From the NCBI GenBank assembly GCA_007858575.1, contig CP042279.1, forward strand, positions 6,355,001 through 6,419,000: 64,000 bases of DNA, in the 5' to 3' direction. Source of the stretch: Streptomyces sp. WAC08241 (GTDB lineage: Bacteria; Actinomycetota; Actinomycetes; Streptomycetales; Streptomycetaceae). A model generated the notes under the pieces. The model made no database searches. It saw only the letters and a program-made list of their open reading frames with translations, and had not been told where the DNA came from. Each line of letters starts with the position of its first letter. The stretch's first letter is position 1. Shown here piece after piece: positions 18,612 to 27,680 of the stretch. The position numbers and the translations under genes were made by a program.

Positions 18612-19850
18612 GCGAGACCTTCCACGCCATGTGGCGGTCGCTGCGGCCCTCGGCCGCAGCGCTGCCTCGGGCGGCTACCGCCGCTACGCCTGGACGGACG
18701 CCGACGCCGACTGCCGCCTCTGGTTCCGGATGCAGGCCGAGGCCCGCCGCCTGGACGTCGAGACCGACCGCAACGGCAACCAGTGGGCCTGGCTCGGCGA
18801 CCCGGCGGCCGGCGACGCCGTCGTCACCGGCTCCCACCTGGACTCCGTCCCCGACGGCGGCGCCTTCGACGGCCCCCTCGGCGTCGTCTCCTCCTTCGCC
18901 GCGCTCGACGAACTGCGCTCCCGGGGCGCCTCGTTCAAGCGCCCCTCGCCATCGTCAACTTCGGCGACGAGGAGGGCGCCCGCTTCGGCCTCGCCTGCGT
19001 CGGCTCCCGCCTCACCGCCGGACACCTGACGAAGGAGCAGGCGCACGAGCTGCGCGACGGTGACGGGACCAGCCTCCCGCAGGCCATGGAGGCCGCCGGG
19101 TACGACCCCGACGCCATCGGCCCCGACCCCGAACGGCTCGCCCGCATCGGCGCCTTCGTCGAACTGCACGTCGAGCAGGGCCGGGCCCTGGACCTGTCCG
19201 GCGACGCCGTCGGCATCGCCTCCGCCATCTGGCCGCACGGCCGCTGGCGGTACGACTTCGCGGGCGAGGCCAACCACGCCGGCACCACCCGGCTCGTCGA
19301 CCGCCGCGACCCGATGCTCACCTACGCCGAGACCGTCTCGCCGCCCGCCGCGAGGCCGAACTCGCGGGCGCCGTCGCCACCTTCGGCAAGATCGCGGTCG
19401 AGCCGAACGGCGTCAACGCCATCCCTCCCTCGTGCGCGGCTGGCTCGACGCGCGCGCTGCCGACCAGGACGCCCTGGACGCGGTCGTCGCGGGCGTCGAG
19501 ACGGCGGCCCGCGACTACGCCGACCGCCACGGCATCGACCTCACCGTCGTCCGGGAGTCCTTCACCTCGGTCGTGGACTTCTCGCACGCCCTGCGCGACG
19601 AGCTGTCCCGGATCCTGGGCGACTCGGCCGCCGCCACGGGCACCACGGGACCCTCGGGCAAGGTCCCGGTCTCGGCACCGGCGCGGGCCACGACGCGGGC
19701 ATCCTGTCCGCGTCGATCCCGACCGCCATGCTGTTCGTACGCAACCCCACGGGCGTCTCGCACTCCCCGGCCGAGTTCGCGGCCGAGGACGACTGCCTGG
19801 CCGGGGTCCGCGCACTCGCCGACGTACTGGAGGAACTGGCGTGCCGCTGA
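18608..19850 (+). CDS. M20-family amidohydrolase (allantoate/N-carbamoyl amino acid hydrolase type)
   Basis: Dinuclear metal hydrolase of about 414 residues. GTG at 18608 overlaps the hutU stop. Metal-binding motifs are GSHLDSVPDGGAFDGPLG, NFGDEEGARFG and FVELHVEQG; FAGEANHAGTTRLVDRRD is the dimer domain, and GAGHDA plus SHSPAEFA are the last ligands. The family cleaves N-carbamoyl, allantoate or similar amides. In this operon it sits between urocanate hydratase and formiminoglutamate deiminase, and no hutG-type deformylase gene is nearby, so it may act on N-formylglutamate; this is inference. Breaks near 18645, 18945, 19340, 19430 and 19650. Confidence 0.88.
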
Positions 19851-21174
19851 CGACCACGTACTGGCTGGAGCACGCCTGGATCGACCCCGCCGTCGAACCG
19901 GGCGTCGCCCTGGAGGTGGCGGACGGCCGGATCACCTCGGTCCGCACGGGGTGGAGACCCCGCCCCGGGCGCCGAGGTCCTGCGGGGCCTGACGGTCCCG
20001 GGCCTGGCCAACGCCCACTCGCACGCCTTCCACCGCGCCCTGCGCGGCACCGTCCAGGTCGGCTCCGGCACCTTCTGGACCTGGCGCGACACCATGTACA
20101 AGATCGCCCAGCGCCTCACCCCCGACAGCTACTTCGCCCTGGCCCGCGCGGTGTACGCGGAGATGGCGCTCGCCGGCATCACCTCCGTCGGCGAGTTCCA
20201 CTACCTCCACCACGCCCCCGGCGGCACCCCCTACACCGACCCCAACGCCATGGGCGAGGCCCTGATCGCGGCCGCCACCGAGGCCGGCATCCGCATCACC
20301 CTCCTCGACACCGCCTACCTCTCCTCCGGCTTCGGCGCCGCGCCCGAGCACCACCAGCTCCGCTTCACCGACGGCACGGCGGACGCCTGGGCCGAGCGGG
20401 TCTCGGCCCTCAAGGAGCGGGACGGCGTACGCGTCGGGGCGGCGATCCACTCCGTACGGCCGTCCCGGCGGACCAGCTCGCCACGGTCGCCGACTGGGCC
20501 CGGCGCCGGGAGGCCCCTCCACGTCCACCTCTCGGAGCAGACGGCCGAGAACGACGCCTGCCTGGCGGCCCACGGCCTCACCCCCACACAACTCCTCTCC
20601 GAACACGGCGTGCTCGGGCCCCGGACCACCGGGGTCCACAACACCACCTCACCCCCGGCGACATCGCCCTCATCGGCTCGTCCTCCACCGGCACCTGCAT
20701 GTGCCCGACGACCGAACGCGACCTCGCGGACGGCATCGGCCCGGCGGTGGACCTCCAGCGCGCCGGCTCCCCCTCTCCCTGGGCAGCGACAGCCACGCGG
20801 TCGTCGACCTCCTCGAAGAGGCGCGGGCGATGGAGCTGAACGAGCGCCTGCGCACCCACATCCGCGGCCACTGGACGGCGGCGGCGCTCCTCCGCGCGGC
20901 GAGCGCGGACGGCCACGCGGCCCTGGGCCGGCCGGAGGCCGGCGAGCTGACGCCGGGCGCCCTCGCGGACTTCACGACGATCGCCCTGGACTCCGTCAGG
21001 ACAGCGGGACCGGCACCGCGTCTGGCAGCCGAGACGGCGGTATTCGCAGCGTCGGCAGCGGACGTGCGCCACACGGTCGTGGGCGGCCGCCACGTCGTAC
21101 GGGACGGGGTCCACCGGTCCGTACCGGACGTGCCGCGGGCCCTCGCCGACTCGATCGCCGCCCTGCGCGGCTGA
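19841..21174 (+). CDS. hutF: formimidoylglutamate deiminase
   Basis: Amidohydrolase that turns N-formimino-glutamate into N-formylglutamate, releasing ammonia. GTG 19841 overlaps the preceding stop by ten bases. The metal motif is GLANAHSHAFHRALRG; GEFHYLHHAPGG, the loop LHVHLSEQTAEN and PLSLGSDSHAVVDLLEEARA supply further metal and substrate contacts. The C-terminal barrel closes with TTIALDSVRTAG. Length is about 447 residues. Breaks near 19955, 20460, 20510, 20645 and 20770. Its presence implies the five-step histidine route through N-formylglutamate. Confidence 0.93.
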
Positions 21175-21191
21175 AGGAGACACCCCTCACC

Positions 21192-22440
21192 ATGAGCACC
21201 GGACCCGAGGCGAGGAACAGCGCGGCGGCGACCTCCGCCCCCACGAGCGCGAACAGCGCCGTGGCGACGCCCGCCACCGCCATCGTCAACATCGCGAGCC
21301 TGGTCACCAACGATCCCTCCCTCGGTGATCGAAGTCCTCTGGGTCTGATCCGGGACGCGGCCGTCGTCGTGGAAGGCGACCGCGTCGTCTGGGTCGGTGA
21401 ATCCAGCAAAGCACCCACCACTGACAACCGGATCGACGCCGGCGGCCGGGCCGTGATCCCCGGCTTCGTCGACTCCCACTCGCACCTGGTCTTCGCGGGC
21501 GACCGCACGGCCGAGTTCAACGCCCGCATGTCCGGGCAGCCGTACGAGGCGGGCGGCATCCGCACCACGGTCGCGGCGACCCGCGCGGCGAGCGACGAGG
21601 CACTGTCGGCGAACGTCGCCCGCTATCTGCGCGAGGCCCTCGCCCAGGGCACGACCACCTTCGAGACCAAGTCCGGCTACGGCCTGACGGTCGAGGACGA
21701 GGCCCGCGCCCTGCGCATCGCCGCCGAGCACACCGACGAGGTCACGTACCTCGGCGCGCACATCGTCTCCCCGGACTACGCCGACGACCCGGCGGCGTAC
21801 GTGGAGCTGGTGACGGGCGAGATGCTCGACGCCTGCGCCCCGTACGCCCGCTGGGTGGACGTCTTCTGCGAGAAGGGCGCCTTCGACGGCGACCAGGCCC
21901 GCGCGATCCTCACCGCCGGCAAGGCGAAGGGCCTCCACCCCCGCGTCCACGCCAACCAGCTCACGTACGGCCCCGGCGTCCGGCTGGCGGTGGAACTGGA
22001 CGCGGCGAGCGCGGACCACTGCACCCACCTGACGGACGCGGACGTGGACGCGCTGGCGTCGGGGAACACGGTCGCCACCCTCCTCCCGGGGGCGGAGTTC
22101 TCCACCCGCGCCGAGTGGCCGGACGCCCGCCGCCTCCTCGACGCGGGCGTCACGGTGGCCCTCTCCACCGACTGCAACCCCGGCTCCTCCTTCACCTCCT
22201 CCGTCCCCTTCTGCATCGCCCTGGCGGTCCGGGACATGGGCATGACCCCCGACGAGGCTCCTCTGGTCCGCCACGGCGGGCGGCGCGGCGGCCCTCCGCC
22301 GCACGGACGTCGGCCGCCTCGCCCCCGGCGCCCGCGCCGACCTCACCCTCCTGAACGCCCCGTCCCACGTCCACCTGGCCTACCGGCCGGGGGTGCCGCT
22401 GGTGTCGGAGGTGTGGCGGAGGGGCGTGCGGGTGGTCTGA
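21192..22440 (+). CDS. hutI: imidazolonepropionase
   Basis: Third enzyme of histidine breakdown, opening imidazolonepropionate to formiminoglutamate. ATG 21192 follows GAAGGAG. The first 30 residues are an Ala/Thr/Ser-rich extension; the enzyme proper starts at about IVNIASLVTNDPSLG. Metal sites are VIPGFVDSHSHLVFAGDR, TFETKSGYGL, LHPRVHANQLTYGPG and VALSTDCNPGSSFTSS. One break near 22258. It ends SEVWRRGVRVV at 22440. Last gene of the hut operon. Confidence 0.95.
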
Positions 22441-22497
22441 GGGGGTGACGCGGCCTCAGAACCGGCGGCCCACCGTCCGTTCGGCCACGGTCCGCGT

Positions 22498-22513
22498 TGA
22501 GTACGGGTACTCA
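22498..22513. promoter_or_regulatory. 16-bp perfect palindrome upstream of lipoprotein gene
   Basis: TGAGTACGGGTACTCA is a perfect 7+2+7 palindrome ending 36 bases before the lipoprotein ATG, a suitable spot for an operator. The cognate regulator is unknown. Confidence 0.45.
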
Positions 22514-22548
22514 TGTGGGCGACGGCCGTCCGCTCGCATGATTCCCGC

Positions 22549-23283
22549 ATGAGAACTCCGCACCGCTTCACGAAGACCGTCCTGGCCGTCGCGCTCGGCG
22601 GCATGGTCCTGACCGCCTGCGGCACGGCGACCGCCCCGGCGGGGCTCTCCGCCGAGGCGTCTGCCGTGGGTGCCGGCGCCTCGAAGACGCCGGCACCGAA
22701 GCGGTCGCTCCCGTCGGACGGCCTGGCGACGGACCCCGACCCGGAGGTGCGCCACCTGGCCGTGTCCACCCGCATCCTGGACGACTGCGAGCTGAGCGAC
22801 CCGGCGTTGGCGGCCCGGCGCCGGTCGAGCCGGCCCCGGAGGGTGCGATCCCGTCGCGGCACCCGTCGGAGGGCGCCCCGCTCCCCTGGACGCCCCCGAG
22901 CCGCCGTCCGGCCCGGAGCCGGCCCCCACCGGGACCGGGCCCGTCGAGGAGGTGCCGCTGGACCCCTGGACGAGTGCGCCGGCGACGCGCACGCCGAGCG
23001 CATCCTCGCGGCGTTCGACGGCACGGGCCCGGCCGACTACCCGGCCCTGCGGAAGAAGCTGACGAGCCTGGAGTACCCGCCGTCCCGCATCCACCGCATG
23101 CCGGACCACAACGGCTCGCCCCGGGCCCGGATCGACCTCCGCTTCATGGGCAACAACCTGGTCCTGGAGATCACCGGCACCCGCCACCGGGTACGCGTCG
23201 AGCCCTTCGGAGTCCCGGAGACGGACGACGTCCGCATCACGACCGTCCAGCGCAAGCGGAACCCCGCCGCCCCGGCCTCCTGA
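22549..23283 (+). CDS. putative lipoprotein, unknown function
   Basis: ATG 22549 gives MRTPHRFTKTVLAVALGG with lipobox LTAC, so the mature protein should be lipid-anchored at Cys about residue 24. A Pro/Glu-rich linker of about 70 residues is disturbed by paired breaks near 22815, 22885 and 22970. The C-terminal globular part includes DECAGDAHAERILAAFDG, KLTSLEYPPSRIHRM and RFMGNNLVLEITGTRHRVRV. I do not recognise the family. Confidence 0.72.
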   Translation: MRTPHRFTKTVLAVALGGMVLTACGTATAPAGLSAEASAVGAGASKTPAPKRSLPSDGLATDPDPEVRHLAVSTRILDDCELSDPALAARRRSSRPRRVRSRRGTRRRAPRSPGRPRAAVRPGAGPHRDRARRGGAAGPLDECAGDAHAERILAAFDGTGPADYPALRKKLTSLEYPPSRIHRMPDHNGSPRARIDLRFMGNNLVLEITGTRHRVRVEPFGVPETDDVRITTVQRKRNPAAPAS

Positions 23284-23344
23284 CCGGCCCGGACCCCCGC
23301 CACCCGGGCCCGGTGCGCGGCCGACCGGCCCGGTCCGCCCGGGA

Positions 23345-23875
23345 TCAGCCCGGGCCTCGTCGAGCAGCACCTGCAACAACCCCACCAGGGTCGCGCCGCT
23401 CACGATCTCGCGGCGGGCGATCATGCCCCGGACGTCCGCGAGGGGATCCACTCGACGCGGTCCGACTCGTTGCGTTCGGTCGGCGGGCCTCGTACGCGGC
23501 GCCGGCGGCGCGGAAGACGTGGTGCCGGGAGTCGGTGATGCCGTTGGCGGGTTCCGAGTAGATCAGCGGGGTCAGCGGGCCCGGGCGCCAGCCCGTCTCC
23601 TCCAGGACCTCGCGGGCCGCCGCCTCCGCCGGGGTCTCGCCGTCCTCGACCAGGCCCATGGGCAGCTCCCAGGCCCAGACGTCGGTGACGAAGCGGTGGC
23701 GCCACATCATCAGGACCTCGCGGCGGTCGTTGACGACGGCCGCGACGGCGAGGTCGCGGAGCTTGACCACGTAGTACTCGTCCCGCTGCCCGTCGGGCCG
23801 CTCGACGTCGGCCAGCCACAGGTTCACCCAGGGGTACTCGTGGAGCGGGCGCTCCCCGTGGACCTTCCAGCGCAT
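23345..23875 (-). CDS. NUDIX hydrolase
   Basis: Start ATG 23875. The NUDIX box spans GLVEDGETPAEAAAREVLEE followed by TGW, with the metal-binding REVLEE. The N-terminal part, DEYYVVKLRDLAVAAVVND, resembles ADP-sugar pyrophosphatase-like members. After a break near 23480 the C-terminus reads ERNESDRVEWIP, ADVRGMIARREIVSGATLVG and LLQVLLDEAR, with the stop at 23345 after one added base. Substrate unknown. It lies 14 bases upstream (5') of no partner; the leftward VOC gene precedes it closely and may be cotranscribed. Confidence 0.85.
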   Translation of the reverse strand: MRWKVHGERPLHEYPWVNLWLADVERPDGQRDEYYVVKLRDLAVAAVVNDRREVLMMWRHRFVTDVWAWELPMGLVEDGETPAEAAAREVLEETGWRPGPLTPLIYSEPANGITDSRHHVFRAAGAAYEARRPNATSRTASSGSPRGRPGHDRPPRDRERRDPGGVVAGAARRGPG

Positions 23876-23888
23876 GACGAAAGCCCTC

Positions 23889-24238
23889 TCAGGCCCGGTG
23901 GCCGAGCACGTTGACGACCCGGCCGTCCGGATCCCGCACGAAGAAGCGCCGCACGCCCCACTCCTCGTCGGTCAGCGGGTGCACGACCTCCGCCCCCGCC
24001 GCCCGCACCGCCGCGTACACCGCGTCCACGTCCTCCACCTCCACGCTCAGGTCCGGGGAGACGGGAGCGGTCAGGTCCGCGCCCATCAGACTGACCTGGG
24101 CGGTGGGCACGTCCGGCGAGGCGAGGGTCGCGATCCAGCCGTGGTCCATGACCTGCTCGAAGCCGAGGAGCCCGTAGAAGTCCCGGTTCTCTCCGGGGCG
24201 GTCGTCCGGAGGTTGGGAACTACGCGGCGCACGCTCAT
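23889..24238 (-). CDS. VOC (glyoxalase-like) family protein
   Basis: Small metalloenzyme-fold protein of about 116 residues. ATG 24238 follows GAGGAG and reads MSVRRVVPNLRTT. After a break near 24195 it continues NRDFYGLLGFEQVMDHGW, then VSLMGADLTAPV, DLSVEVEDVDAVYAAVRAAG and RRFFVRDPDGRVVNVLGHR. The pattern is a two-module VOC fold, as in glyoxalase, dioxygenase and resistance proteins. Function cannot be assigned. Confidence 0.8.
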
Positions 24239-24307
24239 CGGGCACTCCTCGGCAAGGGAAACGGCACTCAACGGCACTCAACGGCACTCGACGGCACTCG
24301 ACGACGT

Positions 24308-24660
24308 TCAGCGGAACTCGTGGACCACCTGGATCTCCCCACGATATGCGCGTTGAACTCCTCCAGCTCCTCCGCCGGCACCCACAGTTCGAGGATCGTC
24401 CGCCCGCCCGCCTGCCGGACCGGGTACCCGCGCAGGAACTCCGCGTCGACCTCGAAGCGGGTGACGAACCCGGCGCCGCTGTGCTTGACGTTCCAGTCGC
24501 GGGCGATCCGGATCGCGTAGTCCTCGTTCATCACCGGGTAGAAGATCGGCTGCTCCGGAAGCCGCGGCGGCCAGGCACGCCACCCCGACTCCCGGACGAG
24601 GTCCAGCTCCACGGGGCCCGTGGGGCGCCAGAGGGTGGTCGTCGGGCGGTGGGCGGTCAT
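24308..24660 (-). CDS. conserved hypothetical protein, 117 aa
   Basis: ATG 24660 gives MTAHRPTTTLWRPTGPVEL, then RESGWRAWPPRLPEQPIFY, EDYAIRIARDWNVKH, GFVTRFEVDAEFLRGYPV and LWVPAEELEEFNAHIVG. After a break near 24345 it ends EIQVVHEFR. I have a memory of this as a common actinomycete protein sometimes labelled with ADP-ribosylation terms, but I see no catalytic motif. It is intact otherwise and has strong coding bias. Confidence 0.7.
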
Positions 24661-24809
24661 GGCGTCGCTCTTCCGAAGGGGACGAAGGGCCTCGACGGTA
24701 TCCGGACCGCCCCGCCGTGACCACGGGGTTTCGGCGGCGGGGCGGGGAGGTCCGGGGGTCCGGACGGCGCGTCGACAACGCCCCCGGCCGTACGCGTGGT
24801 GGTGCGCGA

Positions 24810-24849
24810 GAGGGCCCGTCCAGGGTCGGCAGACCGTGAACGGGCCCTC
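24810..24849 (-). terminator. intrinsic terminator after sigma factor gene
   Basis: GAGGGCCCGT (24810-24819) pairs with ACGGGCCCTC (24840-24849) 40 bases past the sigma factor stop, in the expected direction. Confidence 0.65.
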
Positions 24850-24889
24850 GTCGCCGGTCGTTCCGGCCGGGCGGGCTCCTCCGGGGAGG

Positions 24890-25789
24890 TCATTCCTCCA
24901 GAGTGAGGCCCTGGCGCAGCCGGGTGAGGGTGCGGGCCAGGAGCCGGGAGACGTGCATCTGGGAGATGCCGAGCTCTCGCCGATCTCCGACTGGGTCATG
25001 CCGGAGACGAAGCGCAGGGAGAGGATCTGCCGCTCACGGGCGGGCAGCGAGGCGATCATCGGCTTGAGGGAGGCGATGTACTCGATGCCGGTGATGCCGT
25101 CGTCCTCGTAGCCGAGCCGGTCGGCGAGCGCGGCCTCGCCGCCGCCGCCGTCCTCCTCGGTGGGCTGGGCGTCGAGCGAGCTGGCGGTGTACGCGTTGCT
25201 CGCCGTCATGCCCTCGACGACCTCCTCCGGCGCGATGCCGAGTTCCTCGGCGAGCTCGGCGACGGTGGGGAGCGGTCCAGGCGCTGGGACAGGGTGTCCG
25301 TGGCCCGGGCGAGGTCGAGGCGGAGCTCCTGGAGGCGGCGGGGCACGTGCACGGACCAGGAGGTGTCGCGGAAGAAGCGCTTGATCTCGCCGATGATGGT
25401 CGGCATCGCGAAGGTGGGGAACTCGACGCCGCGGGAGAGCTCGAAGCGGTCGATCGCCTTGATGAGGCCGATGGTGCCGACCTGGACGATGTCCTCCATC
25501 GGTTCGCTGCGGGTGCCGAACCGGGCGGCGGCGAAGCGGACCAGGGCGAGGTTGAGTTCGACGAGGGTGTTGCGGACGTACGCGTGGTCGTGGGTGCCTC
25601 TCCAGCTCCGCGAGGCGGGCGAAGAGGTCCTTCGACAGGGCGCGCGCGTCGACCGGACCGATCCGGTCGAGGGCCGGTCGAGCAGCCGGTCGGCGAGCTC
25701 GCCGGGGAGGGGGGTGGTGGGGTGGGGATGCCGGACAGGGTTGTCGACGGCGCGTCGGGGGTACGCGTGGCGTCGAGCCGGGGTGACAT
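24890..25789 (-). CDS. SigB/F/G-type RNA polymerase sigma factor
   Basis: Group-3 sigma factor of about 299 residues. ATG 25789 follows GAAGGAG. Region 2 shows RNTLVELNLALVRFAAARFG, EDIVQVGTIGLIKAIDRFEL and FPTFAMPTIIGEIKRFFRD with TSWSVHVPRRLQEL; region 4 shows LPARERQILSLRFVSGMTQS and QMHVSRLLARTLTRL. Breaks near 25690, 25610, 25275 and 24978. The divergent genes at 26008 and 26485 encode an anti-sigma antagonist and an anti-sigma kinase, so partner switching should control it. From memory the layout resembles sigI of S. coelicolor; orthology is not proven here. Confidence 0.9.
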
Positions 25790-26007
25790 GGGTCTCCTTC
25801 GGGTTCTTCTCGCAGCGGTTTGCGGCGCCTCCGAGCCGGCCGTTTCGGGTGTTTCCTCTAGCCCTACCTGCTCGACCCTGAAGGTTGCAAGTGCCATTAA
25901 TCCTGTTTGTTCGGTTATGAGATGGACCTCGTGTGCATCGAGGGGCACCCCGCTTGTAGTGTTCGAGGACGTCATCGGCATCCGCGAGAGCGAGAAGAGG
26001 CACGGCC

Positions 26008-26376
26008 ATGGACCGCGAACACATCGGCAGCGCACTGCCCGCGCGGCTGCGGGTCGAGACGCGGACCGTGGGGAGAGCGAAGTCCTCACCCCGGTGGGCG
26101 AACTCGACCACCACACCGCCGAACTCCTGCGCGAACCCCTGGACGGGGCACTGGACGCGGGTCGTTCGAGACTCGTCGTCGACTGCTCCGGTCTGGAGTT
26201 CTGCGACTCGACCGGGCTCAACGTGCTGCTCGGCGCCCGGCTGCGGGCGGACGCCGCCGGCGGCGCGGTGCACCTGAGTGGCGATGCGGCCCGCGGTGGC
26301 CCGGGTGTTCCACATCACGGGCGCGGACACCGTCTTCACCGTCCACGACACGCTCGCGACGGCGCTCCCCGAATGA
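26008..26376 (+). CDS. STAS-domain anti-sigma factor antagonist
   Basis: Protein of about 123 residues of the SpoIIAA/RsbV class. ATG 26008. After a break near 26072 it reads VLTPVGELDHHTAELLREPL, SRLVVDCSGLEFCDSTGLNV and LLGARLRADAAGGAVHL; the Ser in CDSTGLN is the site phosphorylated by the cognate kinase in this family. A second break near 26280 precedes VFHITGADTVFTVHDTLA. It would free the divergently encoded sigma factor by capturing the anti-sigma kinase encoded downstream. Confidence 0.87.
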
Positions 26377-26390
26377 GCCCGGCCGGAACC

Positions 26391-26429
26391 GGCCGGAGCC
26401 GGACCGCCGGGCCCGGTCCGGCTCCGGCC
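26391..26429 (+). terminator. intercistronic hairpin between antagonist and anti-sigma genes
   Basis: GGCCGGAGCCGGACC pairs perfectly with GGTCCGGCTCCGGCC (15 bp) around a 9-base loop, 14 bases after the antagonist stop. It could attenuate transcription into the anti-sigma gene. Confidence 0.6.
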
Positions 26430-26484
26430 CCGCACGCCCCGTACCTCCTGCCCCAGTCCCGTCGATCGGTGAGGTGAAGCGCTG

Positions 26485-26907
26485 ATGGACCAAGCTTCCG
26501 ACGTCCGTACGCTCGCCCTCGGCGAGACCAGCGGCACGGTGCCGCTCGCCCGCGACTTCACGCGGACGGCGCTCCACGAGTGGGGCTGGCTGCCCGCCGC
26601 CACCGCCGACCGCAGGGCCGCCGCCGAGGACGTCCTCCTGGTCGTCTCCGAGCTGGTCACCAACGCCTGTCTGCACGCCGACGGGCCCGAGAGCCTGCGC
26701 GTCCTGCGGCTGCCCAAGGTGCTGCGCCTCGAAGTCACCGACCGCGGCGCCGGCCAGCCCGCCCCGCGCACCCCGCACCGCGCCGGGCGCCCCGGCGGCC
26801 ACGGCATGTTCATCGTCCAGCGCCTCTGCCGCGACTGGGGCATCGACCGCACGCCCGGCGCCCCCGGCAAGACGGTCTGGGCCGAGATCTCGGCCCCCGG
26901 CGACTGA
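26485..26907 (+). CDS. anti-sigma factor, HATPase kinase (RsbW/SpoIIAB-like)
   Basis: Intact 140-residue GHKL-fold protein. ATG 26485 follows GGTGAGG. The N-box is EDVLLVVSELVTNACLHAD, the G1 box DRGAG and the G2 box RPGGHGMFIVQRL; the last strand is GKTVWAEIS. In partner switching it binds and silences the sigma factor or phosphorylates the STAS antagonist, depending on ATP/ADP state. Its placement with both partners makes this role likely. Confidence 0.9.
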   Translation: MDQASDVRTLALGETSGTVPLARDFTRTALHEWGWLPAATADRRAAAEDVLLVVSELVTNACLHADGPESLRVLRLPKVLRLEVTDRGAGQPAPRTPHRAGRPGGHGMFIVQRLCRDWGIDRTPGAPGKTVWAEISAPGD

Positions 26908-26920
26908 CGGGCCCGTCAGG

Positions 26921-27028
26921 TCCCCGAACACGGCGGAGAGGCCGACAGGGCCCCCGAACACGGCGGAGAGGCCGACAGGGCCCCCGAACACGGCGGAGAG
27001 GCCGACAGGGCCCCCGAACACGGCGGAG
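26921..27028. repeat. 30-bp tandem repeat, 3.6 copies
   Basis: Units at 26921, 26951 and 26981 plus a partial at 27011 are nearly identical (first base of unit one differs). No gene covers them. There are no spacers, so it is a minisatellite and not CRISPR. It lies between the anti-sigma stop and its terminator. Confidence 0.92.
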
Positions 27029-27060
27029 GCCGCCGCACCGGATCGGTGCGGCGGCCTCCG
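27024..27060 (+). terminator. strong intrinsic terminator
   Basis: A perfect 17-bp stem (27024-27040 with 27044-27060) closes a 3-base loop, directly after the tandem repeat. It ends the antagonist/anti-sigma transcript. Confidence 0.85.
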
Positions 27061-27255
27061 TGCGTGGGGCCCGGCGACGGTTCAAGCTCAGATGTCCCTC
27101 AAGACACGCGGTCCCGCCTTGCTCCGTCCTTTCCGCGCGTGATTACGTGATCACTGTTCGCTCCGGCGAACGACGCGTACACGATTCCTGCTTGACCGGC
27201 AGGTGAACGACGTGCCGGTCCCCACAAGGGCATCGGCATTCGGAAAGGAACACAG

Positions 27256-27605
27256 ATGCGCTGGGGAAGAGGCTCGCCTCGGGAGCACTCGCCGTGATGC
27301 TGGGCGCCGCGGGCACCGGACTGCTGACCGCGGCACCGGCCCAGGCGGCCGGGAAGTACACCTGCAAGGCGTACGCCGACATGGACAGGCTGGGGCGGCC
27401 GAACGCCTACTCGACCTGCAAGGGCGGCAGCGGTAAGGCGGTCGCCAAGCACCGCGTCGTCATCAAGTGCGATCAGGTCCAAGGTGCCCGCGAGCACGTG
27501 ATGACGTGGACCCTCTACGGTCTCTTGGTCGGCCCCGGCCAGAAGTCCACGGTGCGCTGCGGCACGAAGAACTTCCTCCGGGGCTTCAGCGTCCAGACCA
27601 AGTGA
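27256..27605 (+). CDS. small secreted protein, unknown function
   Basis: ATG 27256 follows GGAAAGGAA. One missing G near 27265 joins MRWG to KRLASGALAVMLGAAG, then TGLLTAAPAQA, a typical signal peptide with cleavage after AQA. The mature part, about 85 residues, has three or four Cys (YTCKAYAD, YSTCKGGS, VIKCDQVQG, VRCGTKNF) that probably form disulfides. No family recognised. Confidence 0.75.
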
Positions 27606-27624
27606 CACGGCCGGAGAACCGGAT

Positions 27625-27658
27625 GGCAGGGCCCGGCACACGCGTGCCGGGCCCTGCC
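27625..27658. terminator. bidirectional terminator hairpin
   Basis: GGCAGGGCCCGGCAC pairs with GTGCCGGGCCCTGCC between the convergent secreted-protein and transporter genes. Confidence 0.8.
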
Positions 27659-27680
27659 CGTGTCTGTCCGTCGGTCGGCG

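Noticed and set aside
20670..22346. 558-residue leftward frame opposite hutF/hutI
   Set aside because: hutF and hutI motifs on the plus strand explain the DNA; the leftward product is compositionally biased without domains.
26921..27028. Possible CRISPR array
   Set aside because: Units are directly abutting 30-bp copies with no unique spacers, and no cas gene is present.
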